This document shows, piece after piece, positions 46,382 to 55,538 of a stretch of DNA of 64,000 nt. The DNA is taken from positions 496,001 to 560,000 of the forward strand of contig NZ_PGGN01000002.1 in NCBI RefSeq assembly GCF_003010935.1. The letters are read 5' to 3'. The stretch is from Phyllobacterium endophyticum (GTDB lineage: Bacteria; Pseudomonadota; Alphaproteobacteria; Rhizobiales; Rhizobiaceae). Numbering within the stretch: the stretch's first letter is position 1; each line of letters begins with the position of its first letter. The notes beneath the pieces are model-generated. The model worked only from the letters and a program-made list of their open reading frames with translations, was not told the DNA's origin and did no database searches. A program made the translations under genes and the position numbers.

Positions 46382-46873
46382 ATGTCAGCCGAGAATGCAA
46401 AAGGTCAACTGCATCGCTCCGAACCGATCGCAATGGAAAAGGATTGGATCGACTATAACGGTCATTTGAACATGGCCTATTACAATGTGGTCTTCGATCG
46501 TGGCGGCGATGAGTTTCTTGCCGAATTGGGCTTCGGCCCGATATATGCCGCCGAGCGCAAATTGACGATCTACACCGCTGAAGTGCACATCTGCTACGTG
46601 CAGGAAATTCATCTCGATCATATCGTGACGGTCACCAGCCAGCTGATCGATTTCGACGCCAAGCGCCTGCACACATATAACGAGATCGTTCACAGGGATG
46701 GCTGGGTGGCGGCGACCGCCGAGGTGATGTCGCTGCATGTCGATATGAGCGGCCCCAAGGTCGTGCCGTTTCCCGATGATATCGTGCCGACGCTGGAAGC
46801 CTATAGAAAAGCACATTCGATGCTGCCAGTTCCTGCACGCGTCGGCCGTTCGATCGGGATCAAGCGGAAGTAG
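46382..46873 (+). CDS. cdhB: Hotdog-fold thioesterase, probable betainyl-CoA thioesterase (CdhB-like)
   Basis: A 163-residue 4HBT-type thioesterase with the active-site region KDWIDYNGHLNMAYYNVVFDRG (quoted in part: DYNGHLNMAYY). The family acts on small acyl-CoAs. ATG 46382 is chosen because AGGAG lies six nt upstream. In Pseudomonas the comparable enzyme hydrolyses betainyl-CoA to glycine betaine, the step between CdhC and glycine betaine oxidation. It lies 84 nt after the CdhR-like gene on the same strand and converges with the LysR gene. The specific substrate is inferred from context. Confidence 0.78.
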   Translation: MSAENAKGQLHRSEPIAMEKDWIDYNGHLNMAYYNVVFDRGGDEFLAELGFGPIYAAERKLTIYTAEVHICYVQEIHLDHIVTVTSQLIDFDAKRLHTYNEIVHRDGWVAATAEVMSLHVDMSGPKVVPFPDDIVPTLEAYRKAHSMLPVPARVGRSIGIKRK

Positions 46874-46906
46874 ATATAGCTTCGTGGCATCATTCTTGCC
46901 TCGATG

Positions 46907-47074
46907 CAGTGCGTGGTCCGACAAGCTCACCATGAGGGAGGGCAAGGGATTGCAGGGAGCGAGGACTTGAGACCTCGTAGGTCCGAATTGCAGGGCCGAA
47001 GATCAGAATTTACGACCTTGATGATTATTGTGTCATCAACCCACCTCCCTCTGAGCTTGTCGAACCACGCACTG
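46907..47074. repeat. 168-bp intergenic element with ~31-bp imperfect inverted repeats
   Basis: The ends are CAGTGCGTGGTCCGACAAGC... (from 46907) and ...GCTTGTCGAACCACGCACTG (to 47074), which pair with a mismatch and a short insertion (the left arm continues TCACCATGAGGGAGG, the right mirrors CCTCCCTCTGA). An inner stem CGAGG/CCTCG lies near 46961-46978. It fills the convergent gap between the thioesterase gene and the LysR gene. Similar GTTCGACAAGCTCA palindromes are familiar from several alphaproteobacteria. No coding sign. Confidence 0.75.
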
Positions 47075-47081
47075 TAAAACC

Positions 47082-47978
47082 TCAAGCCTCGAACTGCTCA
47101 ACCAGCCAGTTCTCGAATTGGCGGATGCGGGTTTCGCCGACGCGTTCCTTGCGGCAAATCATATACCAGGCGCCGGGCTGCGGGACTTTCAGCGGGAAGG
47201 GCGCCACCAGGCGACCGGCCTCGATGTCATCAGCCACCAAAAAATCGGGTGCGACCGCAAGGCCCTGGCCATCGAGTGCCGATTGCAGCGCGGCAAGATA
47301 GGTGTCGAACTTCAACGTTACCGCCTGCGCCGTATCGGCTATTCCGGCTGCTTCCAGCCATGTGCCCCAATCTTCGGGGGCGGTATAAAGCGCAAGCCGC
47401 GGCACCTTGTTCAAGCCCTTCGCGCCTGTATCGCTGCCGATCCTCGCAGCGACGTGCGGGCTGCAGACAGGGCGCATTTCCGCTTTCACCAATAGACGGT
47501 AATGCAGGTTCAGGCGCTCCGGACGCGTCGTGTGGATGATGCCTATATCCGAACTGTCGATGTTGAGTTCCCAATCGAGCTGGCTGGTACCGATGCGGAT
47601 GGCGAGGTTGGGATTGACCTTACGAAAATCGGTCAGTCGCGGGATGAGCCAGCGAATGGCGAATGTCGCATAGGTTTCGAGCGCGAGATCGTCGCTCGTT
47701 CCGATGCGGTTTATCAGCGCCGTGCCGCGCGCAATTTTCTCGAAGGCATCGCGCATATAAGGGTAGTAAAGCGTTCCGGCGTCCGTCAGCGAAACGCCGC
47801 GCGGCATGCGCTCGAACAGCTTGACGCCGAGGATGGTTTCAAGCTCCGCAATGCGGTGGCTGATGGCTGATTGGGTGACGCCAAGCTCATCCCCGGCGAG
47901 CCGGAAACTCAGAAGCCGCGCCGAGGCCTCGAATGCCCGCAGGGATCCGAGTGGCGGTATGCGAGGCTTGGACATCAT
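47082..47978 (-). CDS. LysR-family transcriptional regulator (GcvA-like)
   Basis: A 298-residue LysR regulator. The winged HTH is at about residues 8-67 (LGSLRAFEASARLLSFRLAGDELGVTQSAISHRIAELE, seen in parts such as VTQSAISHRI), and the effector-binding domain of the GcvA/AmpR subgroup fills about 95-295. It is divergent from the Rieske oxygenase gene, the usual position for a LysR regulator and its target, so glycine betaine, dimethylglycine or a related compound may be the effector. Candidate operators lie between the two genes. Confidence 0.88.
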   Translation of the reverse strand: MMSKPRIPPLGSLRAFEASARLLSFRLAGDELGVTQSAISHRIAELETILGVKLFERMPRGVSLTDAGTLYYPYMRDAFEKIARGTALINRIGTSDDLALETYATFAIRWLIPRLTDFRKVNPNLAIRIGTSQLDWELNIDSSDIGIIHTTRPERLNLHYRLLVKAEMRPVCSPHVAARIGSDTGAKGLNKVPRLALYTAPEDWGTWLEAAGIADTAQAVTLKFDTYLAALQSALDGQGLAVAPDFLVADDIEAGRLVAPFPLKVPQPGAWYMICRKERVGETRIRQFENWLVEQFEA

Positions 47979-48013
47979 GGCGGTAAATCTCGGGTAAGCT
48001 GGACCGGTGAAAA

Positions 48014-48035
48014 TTATTCATGTCTTTATGAGTAA
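48014..48035. promoter_or_regulatory. Candidate LysR-type operator upstream of the Rieske gene
   Basis: TTATTCAT, 6-nt spacer GTCTTT, ATGAGTAA: an 8-bp inverted repeat with one mismatch in the divergent gap, fitting the T-N11-A pattern of LysR sites. A second pair, ATTCT/AGAAT with 12-nt spacing, lies at 48067-48088. Confidence 0.4.
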
Positions 48036-48120
48036 CGATCGCTTGAATGCCGCGCAATGCGGAATCATTCTAAATTGCAGGACAGAATAATTGTCTCAGG
48101 GCGAACCTTCGGAGAATCAC

Positions 48121-49353
48121 ATGGGTGCAGAACAGGCATTTGCGGAAATTGCACCGGCTGTCGACAAGATCGATCGCATGATCGCCGGGCACAAGGCGGG
48201 TCATGGGCTGGTTCGCGCATTCTACATGGACCCGGATGTCTATGCCCGCGATATTGAGCGTGTGTTCCGCCGGCACTGGCATTGCATCGGTCATGCCAGC
48301 ATCATTCCAAATGCAGGCGATTTCGAGCTGTTCAAGATCGACACCGAGACAGTGGTGGTTTCGCGCACGGAAGATGGGTCAATCCATGCGTTTCTCAATG
48401 TGTGCCGTCATCGTGGCGCGGAGGTCTGCACCAAGCAGAAGGGCAACGCCCGGTTCTTCGTCTGCCCCTATCACGCCTGGACCTATGCCAATGATGGCAG
48501 CCTGCGTGCGGCGCGCCTGATGCCGAAGGACTTCGACCGCAGTGCTCATGGCTTGAAGACGCTGCATGTGCGGGTGACGGAAGGCTTGATTTTCATCTGC
48601 TTTGCCGACGAACCGCTCGATTTTTCCGTCATCGAACAGTCGTTGCGCACGACGTGCGGGCAGTATGGCTGGGCGGACGCCAAAGTCGCATATCGCGAGA
48701 CCTATCCCGTCGATGCCAACTGGAAGCTTGCGGTCGAGAACTATGTAGAATGCTACCATTGCGGTCCGGCTCATCCGGAATATTCGCAGACGCATGCGCT
48801 CGAACAGCCGCTCGAAAAGATCGCCGAACTGAATGCACGCATGGAGCAGCGCACCTGCGCTCTTGGCATCGACATCGCCACGGGCGATCACTGGCAGAGT
48901 TCGGCGCAGGGCCAGGAAGCGATCCACACGTTTCGCTATGCGCTCTACGATGGCGTTTCGAGCGGTAGCGAGGATGGCTCACCTGTGGGGCCGCTGATGG
49001 GCCGGTTCAAGGAGTTCGATGGCGGCGTGACGTCGATTCATCTCGGCGGGACAAGCTTTCTTGTCTGCTATCCGGACCATGGAATGATTTACCGCTTCAT
49101 TCCGAAGAGCGTCGACACATGCGAGATGGAACTGATCTGGCTGGTGCGCGGCGACGCCGAAGAGGGCAAGGACTACGACCTCGAAAAGCTGACCTGGCTG
49201 TGGAAGGTCACGACCGCCGAAGACAAGACGATCATCGAGCATACGGCGCGCGGGGTTCGCTCGCATTACTTCGTTCCAGGGCCAATTGCACCGATGGAAC
49301 AAAATGAATTGCGGTACATCCAGTGGTACCTCGACGAAATCGCGCGGCCGTAG
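48121..49353 (+). CDS. Rieske non-heme iron oxygenase, glycine betaine/quaternary amine type (GbcA-like)
   Basis: A 410-residue Rieske oxygenase alpha subunit. The [2Fe-2S] ligands are C95, H97, C115 and H118 (CRHRG...CPYHAW). The catalytic Fe ligands include H213 and H218 in ENYVECYHCGPAH. The residue that normally bridges the two metal centres as Asp is Glu here (E210), as known for the quaternary-amine group (CntA, and from memory GbcA and Stc2). ATG 48121 has GGAGA five nt upstream. It should demethylate glycine betaine to dimethylglycine and formaldehyde, given the two dimethylglycine-type dehydrogenases downstream; stachydrine or carnitine are alternatives. Its reductase is not in the window. 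Confidence 0.8.
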   Translation: MGAEQAFAEIAPAVDKIDRMIAGHKAGHGLVRAFYMDPDVYARDIERVFRRHWHCIGHASIIPNAGDFELFKIDTETVVVSRTEDGSIHAFLNVCRHRGAEVCTKQKGNARFFVCPYHAWTYANDGSLRAARLMPKDFDRSAHGLKTLHVRVTEGLIFICFADEPLDFSVIEQSLRTTCGQYGWADAKVAYRETYPVDANWKLAVENYVECYHCGPAHPEYSQTHALEQPLEKIAELNARMEQRTCALGIDIATGDHWQSSAQGQEAIHTFRYALYDGVSSGSEDGSPVGPLMGRFKEFDGGVTSIHLGGTSFLVCYPDHGMIYRFIPKSVDTCEMELIWLVRGDAEEGKDYDLEKLTWLWKVTTAEDKTIIEHTARGVRSHYFVPGPIAPMEQNELRYIQWYLDEIARP

Positions 49354-49386
49354 GCCGAAAAAGCATGAGACTACAGGGGACTGAAT

Positions 49387-51834
49387 ATGTCTGATTTTCC
49401 AACGTCGGCGCGCGTCGTCATCATCGGTGGCGGGGCGGTCGGCGTTTCATCGCTTTACCACTTGGCCAAGGCGGGCTGGACCGACTGCGTGCTGCTTGAG
49501 AAGAACGAACTGACATCGGGCTCGACATGGCATGCGGCCGGCAATGTGCCGACGTTTTCGGCATCCTGGTCGGTCATGAACATGCAGCGTTACTCGGCCG
49601 AACTCTATCGCGGGCTGGCTGCCGAAGTCGATTATCCCATGAACTATCACGTAACCGGATCGTTGCGGCTGGCGCATAGCAGGGAACGGATGCGGGAATT
49701 CCAGCGCGTCAAGAGCATGGGCCGCTATCAGGGCATGGATATCGACGTACTTGGCGTCGGCGAAATCAATGGACGCTATCCGTTTATTGCGACTCATGAG
49801 TTGGAAGGCGCGCTCTACGATCCCAATGATGGCGATATCGATCCGGCGCAGTTGACGCAGGCGCTGGCCAAGGGCGCACGCGATCTTGGCGCCAAGATCA
49901 TCCGGTTTTGCCCTGTTACGGGCGCTCGGCGAGAGAATGACGAGTGGTTGATATCGACGCCGCAGGGCGAGATTCGCTGCGAATACGTGGTCAATGCTGC
50001 AGGCTATCGCGCGCAGGAAATCGGCAGGCTGTTCGGGCGCGACGTGCCGATGATGGTGATGAGCCATCAATATCTGCTGTTCGACGAAATCCCGGAGATC
50101 GCCGCGTGGTCGCGCGAACATGGCCAGAAATTGCCACTGCTGCGGGACGTGGACTCGTCCTATTATCTCCGGCAGGAAAAAAACGGCATGAACCTCGGGC
50201 CATACGAGCGCAATTGCCGCGCCCACTGGGCGACCGCCGACGATCCGATGCCGGACGACTTCTCATTTCAGCTTTTCCCCGACGATCTGGAGCGGCTCGA
50301 ATGGTATCTGAACGACGCCATCGCGCGGGTGCCCATACTAGGTACCGCCGGTCTGTCGAAGATCATCAACGGGCCGATCCCTTACGCGCCCGATGGCAAC
50401 CCGCTGATCGGTCCGATGCCGGGTGTTCCTAATGCTTTCGAGGCCTGCGTCTTCACCTTCGGTATCGCGCAGGCAGGCGGCGCGGGCAAGGTTCTCGCCG
50501 AGTGGGTCACGGAGGGCGCGACGGAATGGGACATGTGGTCATGCGATCCGCGCCGGTTCACCGGTTTCACCGATCCTGACTATTGTGTCGCCAAGGGTGT
50601 TGAAGTTTACGGGCACGAATACGCCATCCATTTTCCGCGCCACACTTGGCCGGCGGGACGCAACAAGAAGCTTTCCCCCATCCATGACCGCATCGCCAGC
50701 CTTGGCGCACAGTTTGGAGCTTATAATGGCTGGGAGCGTGCCAACTGGTATGCGCAGCCGGGTGACGATGTATCGGAAGTATCGACGCAAACATTTCTGC
50801 GCGATGGACCCTGGCAGAAGCGTATTCGACAAGAGTGCCACGCGGTGCGCGACGCGGTCGGCATTCTCGACTTGCCCGGCTTCTCACGCTTCAAGGTGAG
50901 CGGCGAGGGCGCGCGCGCATGGCTGTCGACGTTGATCACCGGCGTCGTGCCCAAGCCAGGGCGTATCGGCCTCGGTTACTTCTCGGATGACAAGGGCCGG
51001 GTCGTCACCGAAATGTCGATCATGGCGATTGACGAGGATGTCTTTTTCCTGATCACCGCGGGCGTTGCGGAATGGCATGATCGCGACTGGTTGCTCAATC
51101 ATGTGCCGAAAAACAGTGCGATCAGCATCAGCAATGTGACGGACGACTTCTCCTGCCAGATCGTAACCGGTCCGAAGTCGCGCGATCTTTTCCGCGATAT
51201 CTGCGATGCGGACCTTGAGCGGTCCTGGCTGTCGCACCAGACGGCGCAGATCGCCGGGCGCTATTGCCAATTGGTACGGGTTTCCTTCGCCGGAGAACTC
51301 GGCTGGGAGGTCCACACCAAGGTGGCCGATACGGCCGCGATCTTCGATGCGGTGTGGGAGGCGGGGCAGAAATACGGGATCAAGCCGTTCGGCATGTTTG
51401 CGCTGGATTCGCTGCGGCTCGAGAAGGGTTACCGCGCATGGAAGGGCGACCTTTCGACGGATTATACGCCGCTGCAAAGCGGACTTGAACGTTTCATCAA
51501 ATGGGAGAAGCCGGAATTTCTCGGCAAAGCGGCGCTCGAGCGCGAAAAGCAACAGGGCATCAAGAAGCGTTTCGTGACGCTGACTGTCGATGCGGGTGAT
51601 TGCGACGCGCCTTACATGTCGACGCTCTGGCATGACGGCAATATCGTTGGCGAGACGACCTCTGGCGGCTGGGGTCACCGGATAGACAAGTCAATTGCGC
51701 TCGGCATGCTGAAGACGGAACTCACTGAACCCGGCACAGAAGTCGAAGTTGAGATATTCGGCGAGCGCTACAGGGCGACGGTTCATCCCGACCAGCCGCT
51801 GTGGGATCCCAAAAACGAAAGAATTCGCGCATGA
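49387..51834 (+). CDS. FAD-dependent dimethylglycine/sarcosine dehydrogenase-type protein, paralogue 1
   Basis: An 815-residue flavoprotein: N-terminal DAO domain (about 8-370, VVIIGGGAVGVSSLYHLAK), the covalent-FAD region SGSTWHAAGN with its conserved His, an FAO middle domain (about 375-430), then folate-binding GcvT domains (about 440-810). Enzymes of this design oxidise N-methyl groups of dimethylglycine or sarcosine and hand the formaldehyde unit to tetrahydrofolate. ATG 49387 has GGGGA six nt upstream and lies 33 nt after the Rieske gene. The next gene is a paralogue, so the two probably take dimethylglycine and sarcosine in turn; which does which cannot be read from sequence. Confidence 0.88.
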   Translation: MSDFPTSARVVIIGGGAVGVSSLYHLAKAGWTDCVLLEKNELTSGSTWHAAGNVPTFSASWSVMNMQRYSAELYRGLAAEVDYPMNYHVTGSLRLAHSRERMREFQRVKSMGRYQGMDIDVLGVGEINGRYPFIATHELEGALYDPNDGDIDPAQLTQALAKGARDLGAKIIRFCPVTGARRENDEWLISTPQGEIRCEYVVNAAGYRAQEIGRLFGRDVPMMVMSHQYLLFDEIPEIAAWSREHGQKLPLLRDVDSSYYLRQEKNGMNLGPYERNCRAHWATADDPMPDDFSFQLFPDDLERLEWYLNDAIARVPILGTAGLSKIINGPIPYAPDGNPLIGPMPGVPNAFEACVFTFGIAQAGGAGKVLAEWVTEGATEWDMWSCDPRRFTGFTDPDYCVAKGVEVYGHEYAIHFPRHTWPAGRNKKLSPIHDRIASLGAQFGAYNGWERANWYAQPGDDVSEVSTQTFLRDGPWQKRIRQECHAVRDAVGILDLPGFSRFKVSGEGARAWLSTLITGVVPKPGRIGLGYFSDDKGRVVTEMSIMAIDEDVFFLITAGVAEWHDRDWLLNHVPKNSAISISNVTDDFSCQIVTGPKSRDLFRDICDADLERSWLSHQTAQIAGRYCQLVRVSFAGELGWEVHTKVADTAAIFDAVWEAGQKYGIKPFGMFALDSLRLEKGYRAWKGDLSTDYTPLQSGLERFIKWEKPEFLGKAALEREKQQGIKKRFVTLTVDAGDCDAPYMSTLWHDGNIVGETTSGGWGHRIDKSIALGMLKTELTEPGTEVEVEIFGERYRATVHPDQPLWDPKNERIRA

Positions 51835-54275
51835 GCTCTCTACCGGCCAAGGCCCGGGCCGTCATCATTGGTGGCGGCATTTCCGGCTGTTCTGTCGCCT
51901 ACCATCTGGCGAAGCTGGGCTGGACCGACATCGTGCTGCTGGAGCGCAAGCAACTGACGTCCGGTACGACGTGGCATGCGGCGGGACTGATCGGGCAATT
52001 GCGGGCTTCGCAGAACATGACCCGGCTCGCCAAATACTCCGCCGACCTCTACGTGAAGCTCGAAGCAGAGACCGAGGTCGCCACCGGTATGCGTCAGGTG
52101 GGCTCGATCACCGTTGCGCTGACCGAAGAGCGCAAGCATGAGATTTACCGCCAGGCCTCGCTGGCACGCGCATTCGATGTCGATGTGCGCGAGATTTCTC
52201 CGCGCGAAGTCAAGGAGATGTACCCGCATCTTAATACCGGAGATGTGGTTGGCGCAGTGCATTTGCCGCTCGATGGACAGTGCGACCCCGCCAATATCGC
52301 CATGGCGCTTGCCAAGGGTGCACGCCAGCGCGGCGCGAGGATTGTCGAGAACGTCAAGGTCACCGAAGTTCTCAAGAAGAATGGCCGCGTGACTGGAGTC
52401 ACGTGGGCGCAAGGCGACGAGCAGGGCACGATCGAGACCGATGTCGTGATCAACTGCGCGGGTATGTGGGCGCGCGATCTGGCGGGAACGTCTGGCGTGA
52501 CTGTGCCGCTGCATGCTTGCGAGCATTTCTATCTCGTCACCGAAGCCATCGAGGGGCTTGGACGTCTGCCGGTGCTGCGAGTTCCCGATGAATGCGCTTA
52601 CTACAAGGAAGACGCGGGCAAGATGATGCTCGGCGCCTTCGAGCCAGTGGCAAAGCCCTGGGGCATGGATGGGATTTCCGAGGACTTCTGTTTCGACCAG
52701 TTGCAGGAAGACTTCGAGCATTTCGAGCCTATCCTGGAACTGGGCGTCAACCGCATGCCGATGCTGGGAAGCGCCGGTATTCACACATTCTTCAACGGCC
52801 CCGAAAGCTTCACCCCTGACGACCGCTATTATCTCGGCGAAGCGCCGGAACTCGGCGGCTACTGGGTTGCGGCGGGGTATAATTCCATTGGCATCGCCTC
52901 ATCCGGCGGCGCCGGCATGGCATTGGCTCAATGGATAAACGATGGCGAAGCGCCGTTTGATCTATGGGAGGTGGATATCCGCCGGGCGCAGCCGTTCCAG
53001 AAGAACCGGCGCTACCTGAAGGAACGCGTATCGGAAACGTTGGGCCTGCTCTACGCCGATCATTTCCCGTACCGGCAAATGGCTACATCGCGCAATGTCC
53101 GCCGCTCGCCCATTCACGAGCATCTGAAGGCGCGAGGTGCTGTGTTCGGCGAGGTAGCGGGTTGGGAGCGCGCCAACTGGTTCGCCAAAAAAGGTCAGGA
53201 GCGCGAGTACCGCTACTCGTGGAAGCGGCAGAACTGGTTCGACAACCAGCGCGAGGAACATCTTGCCGTGCGCAACAATGTGGGCCTGTTCGACATGACA
53301 TCCTTCGGCAAGATCCGCATTGAGGGCCGCGATGCCCTGGTGTTTCTGCAGAAGCTTTGCGCCAATCAGCTGGACGTGGAGCCGGGCCGCATTGTTTATA
53401 CGCAGATGCTCAACAATCGTGGCGGGATCGAAAGCGACCTGACGATCACGCGGCTTTCGGAAACGGCGTTTTTTGCCGTGGTGCCCGGCGCGACGCTGCA
53501 GCGCGACCTTGCGTGGATGCGCAAGCACCTCAAGGATGAATTCGTCGTCATTACGGACGTAACTGCCGCGGAGTCAGTGCTGTGCCTGATGGGGCCGAAA
53601 TCACGCGAACTGATCCAGAAGATCAGCCCGAATGACTTCTCCAACGAAGCCAATCCGTTCGGGACGGCACGCGAGATCGAAATCGGTATGGGATTAGCGC
53701 GGGCACACCGCGTGACCTATGTCGGCGAACTTGGCTGGGAGCTTTATGTCTCGACCGATCAGGCGGCACATGTGTTCGAAGCCGTCGAAGAAGTCGGTCA
53801 GGAACTTGGCCTCAAGCTCTGTGGCCTGCACACGCTCGACTCCTGCCGCATCGAAAAGGGATTCCGGCATTTCGGTCATGATATTACCGATGAGGACCAT
53901 GTGCTGGAGGCCGGGCTGGGCTTTGCGGTGAAGGCGGACAAGGGCGACTTCATCGGTCGCGATGCAGTTTTGCGCAAGAAGGAAGCAGGGCTGGATCGCC
54001 GTCTCGTGCAATTTCGCCTCAGCGACCCGGAGCCGCTGCTGTTCCACAACGAGGCGATCGTCCGTGACGGCAAGATTGTCGGGACGATCACGTCCGGCAA
54101 TTACGGGCACCATCTCGGCGGCGCGATCGGGCTTGGATACGTGCCGAGCAAGGGCGAGAGCGCCGAACAGGTGCTGGCTTCCGATTATGAGATCGAGATT
54201 GCCGGTGAGCGCGTGAAGGCCGAGGCCGCGCTGCGGCCGATGTATGATCCAAAGGCCGAGCGGGTGAGGGTATGA
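51831..54275 (+). CDS. FAD-dependent dimethylglycine/sarcosine dehydrogenase-type protein, paralogue 2
   Basis: An 814-residue paralogue of the preceding protein with the same order: DAO domain (AVIIGGGISGCSVAYHLAKLGW), covalent-FAD motif SGTTWHAAGLIGQLR, FAO domain, GcvT and GcvT C-terminal domains (MGPKSRELIQ, VTYVGELGWELY). The SGTTWHAAGL form is closer to mammalian dimethylglycine and sarcosine dehydrogenases than is the paralogue's SGSTWHAAGN. Its ATG overlaps the stop of the first paralogue (ATGA), so both are made together. It ends the operon and converges with rocD across 28 bp. Confidence 0.88.
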   Translation: MSSLPAKARAVIIGGGISGCSVAYHLAKLGWTDIVLLERKQLTSGTTWHAAGLIGQLRASQNMTRLAKYSADLYVKLEAETEVATGMRQVGSITVALTEERKHEIYRQASLARAFDVDVREISPREVKEMYPHLNTGDVVGAVHLPLDGQCDPANIAMALAKGARQRGARIVENVKVTEVLKKNGRVTGVTWAQGDEQGTIETDVVINCAGMWARDLAGTSGVTVPLHACEHFYLVTEAIEGLGRLPVLRVPDECAYYKEDAGKMMLGAFEPVAKPWGMDGISEDFCFDQLQEDFEHFEPILELGVNRMPMLGSAGIHTFFNGPESFTPDDRYYLGEAPELGGYWVAAGYNSIGIASSGGAGMALAQWINDGEAPFDLWEVDIRRAQPFQKNRRYLKERVSETLGLLYADHFPYRQMATSRNVRRSPIHEHLKARGAVFGEVAGWERANWFAKKGQEREYRYSWKRQNWFDNQREEHLAVRNNVGLFDMTSFGKIRIEGRDALVFLQKLCANQLDVEPGRIVYTQMLNNRGGIESDLTITRLSETAFFAVVPGATLQRDLAWMRKHLKDEFVVITDVTAAESVLCLMGPKSRELIQKISPNDFSNEANPFGTAREIEIGMGLARAHRVTYVGELGWELYVSTDQAAHVFEAVEEVGQELGLKLCGLHTLDSCRIEKGFRHFGHDITDEDHVLEAGLGFAVKADKGDFIGRDAVLRKKEAGLDRRLVQFRLSDPEPLLFHNEAIVRDGKIVGTITSGNYGHHLGGAIGLGYVPSKGESAEQVLASDYEIEIAGERVKAEAALRPMYDPKAERVRV

Positions 54276-54303
54276 GAGAGTAGGTGCACCACCAATCTCA
54301 GTC

Positions 54304-55515
54304 TCAATTCATGCTGGTGAGCACCGTATTGAACTGCTCCAGCGCCCAATCGACCTGATCGCGCTTGATGACGAGTGGCGGTGCAATGCGGATCGTATCG
54401 CCATGGGTATCCTTGGCGAGTATGCCGCGGGCTTTCAACTCATAGCAGAAACGGTTGGCACCCCCGGCTTCTGGATGAAGCTCGACAGCCAGCATCAGCC
54501 CGCGCCCGCGCACTTCGCGCACGATATTGCTGCGAATGCCCTTAAGCTCCTCCAGGAAATATTCTCCCTCAATGCGGGAATTCTCGATCATGTTTTCTTC
54601 GGTGAGCACGCGCAGCGCCGCGCGGGCGATGGCGCAGGCAAGCGGGTTGCCGCCAAAGGTGCTGCCGTGCTGGCCGGGCTTGAGAACGCCGAGGACATCG
54701 CTGTTCGACAGCACGGCCGAGACAGGATAGAAGCCGCCGGACAATGCCTTGCCGATCAGTGTCACGTCCGCTTCGATGCCTTCATGCGCTTCGGCGAGCA
54801 AAGCGCCGGTGCGGCCAAGGCCCGTCTGGATTTCATCAAGGATAAGCGTGATGTTATTCTCAGTGCACAGTTCGCGCACTTTGGTGAAATAGCCTTTCGG
54901 TGGAATGATAACTCCGGCTTCGCCTTGGATCGGTTCGACAAGAAAACCGACTGTGTTGGGAGTGAGGGCCGCGCTGAAAGCGTCGATATCGCCGAAGGGC
55001 ACGACCTTGAAGCCCGGAGCGAACGGGCCGAAATTATCGCGAGCCGATGGATCGGTGCTAAAGCCGACGATACCCATGGTGCGGCCATGGAAATTATCCG
55101 AACAGACGATGATTTCTGCGGCGTTTTCCGGGACGCCCTTGACCTCGTAGCCCCACTTGCGCACGGCTTTGATGGCGGTTTCGACGGCTTCCGCTCCGCT
55201 GTTCATCGGCAGGATCTTGTGCGAGCCGGTGAGTGCGGCGAGTTCCTCGTAGAACAGTGCAAGCTGATCGTTGCGGAATGCGCGCGAGGTCAGCGTAAGC
55301 TTGCCGGCCTGCTCGACCATTGCTTCAAGGATTTTCGGATGACAGTGACCCTGGTTGACAGCTGAGTAGGCCGAGAGGCAATCGAGATAGCGGTTGCCAT
55401 CGATGTCCCACACGTGCACGCCTTCGCCGCGCTCCAGCACCACGTCGAGCGGCTTGTAATTATGCGCCCCGAGGCGGGATTCTGTCGATATCAGGTCAGC
55501 GGCAGTGTGAAGCAA
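54304..55515 (-). CDS. rocD: Ornithine aminotransferase
   Basis: A 403-residue class III aminotransferase. Typical ornithine aminotransferase marks are [65 protein letters not shown] and the cofactor lysine in [13 protein letters not shown]. It converts ornithine and 2-oxoglutarate to glutamate semialdehyde and glutamate in the cytoplasm. It follows the arginase gene on the same strand, as in other alphaproteobacterial arginine catabolic operons. A family B repeat lies between the two. Confidence 0.93.
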   Translation of the reverse strand: MLHTAADLISTESRLGAHNYKPLDVVLERGEGVHVWDIDGNRYLDCLSAYSAVNQGHCHPKILEAMVEQAGKLTLTSRAFRNDQLALFYEELAALTGSHKILPMNSGAEAVETAIKAVRKWGYEVKGVPENAAEIIVCSDNFHGRTMGIVGFSTDPSARDNFGPFAPGFKVVPFGDIDAFSAALTPNTVGFLVEPIQGEAGVIIPPKGYFTKVRELCTENNITLILDEIQTGLGRTGALLAEAHEGIEADVTLIGKALSGGFYPVSAVLSNSDVLGVLKPGQHGSTFGGNPLACAIARAALRVLTEENMIENSRIEGEYFLEELKGIRSNIVREVRGRGLMLAVELHPEAGGANRFCYELKARGILAKDTHGDTIRIAPPLVIKRDQVDWALEQFNTVLTSMN

Positions 55516-55538
55516 GGTATCCTCCTATTATGTCATCA

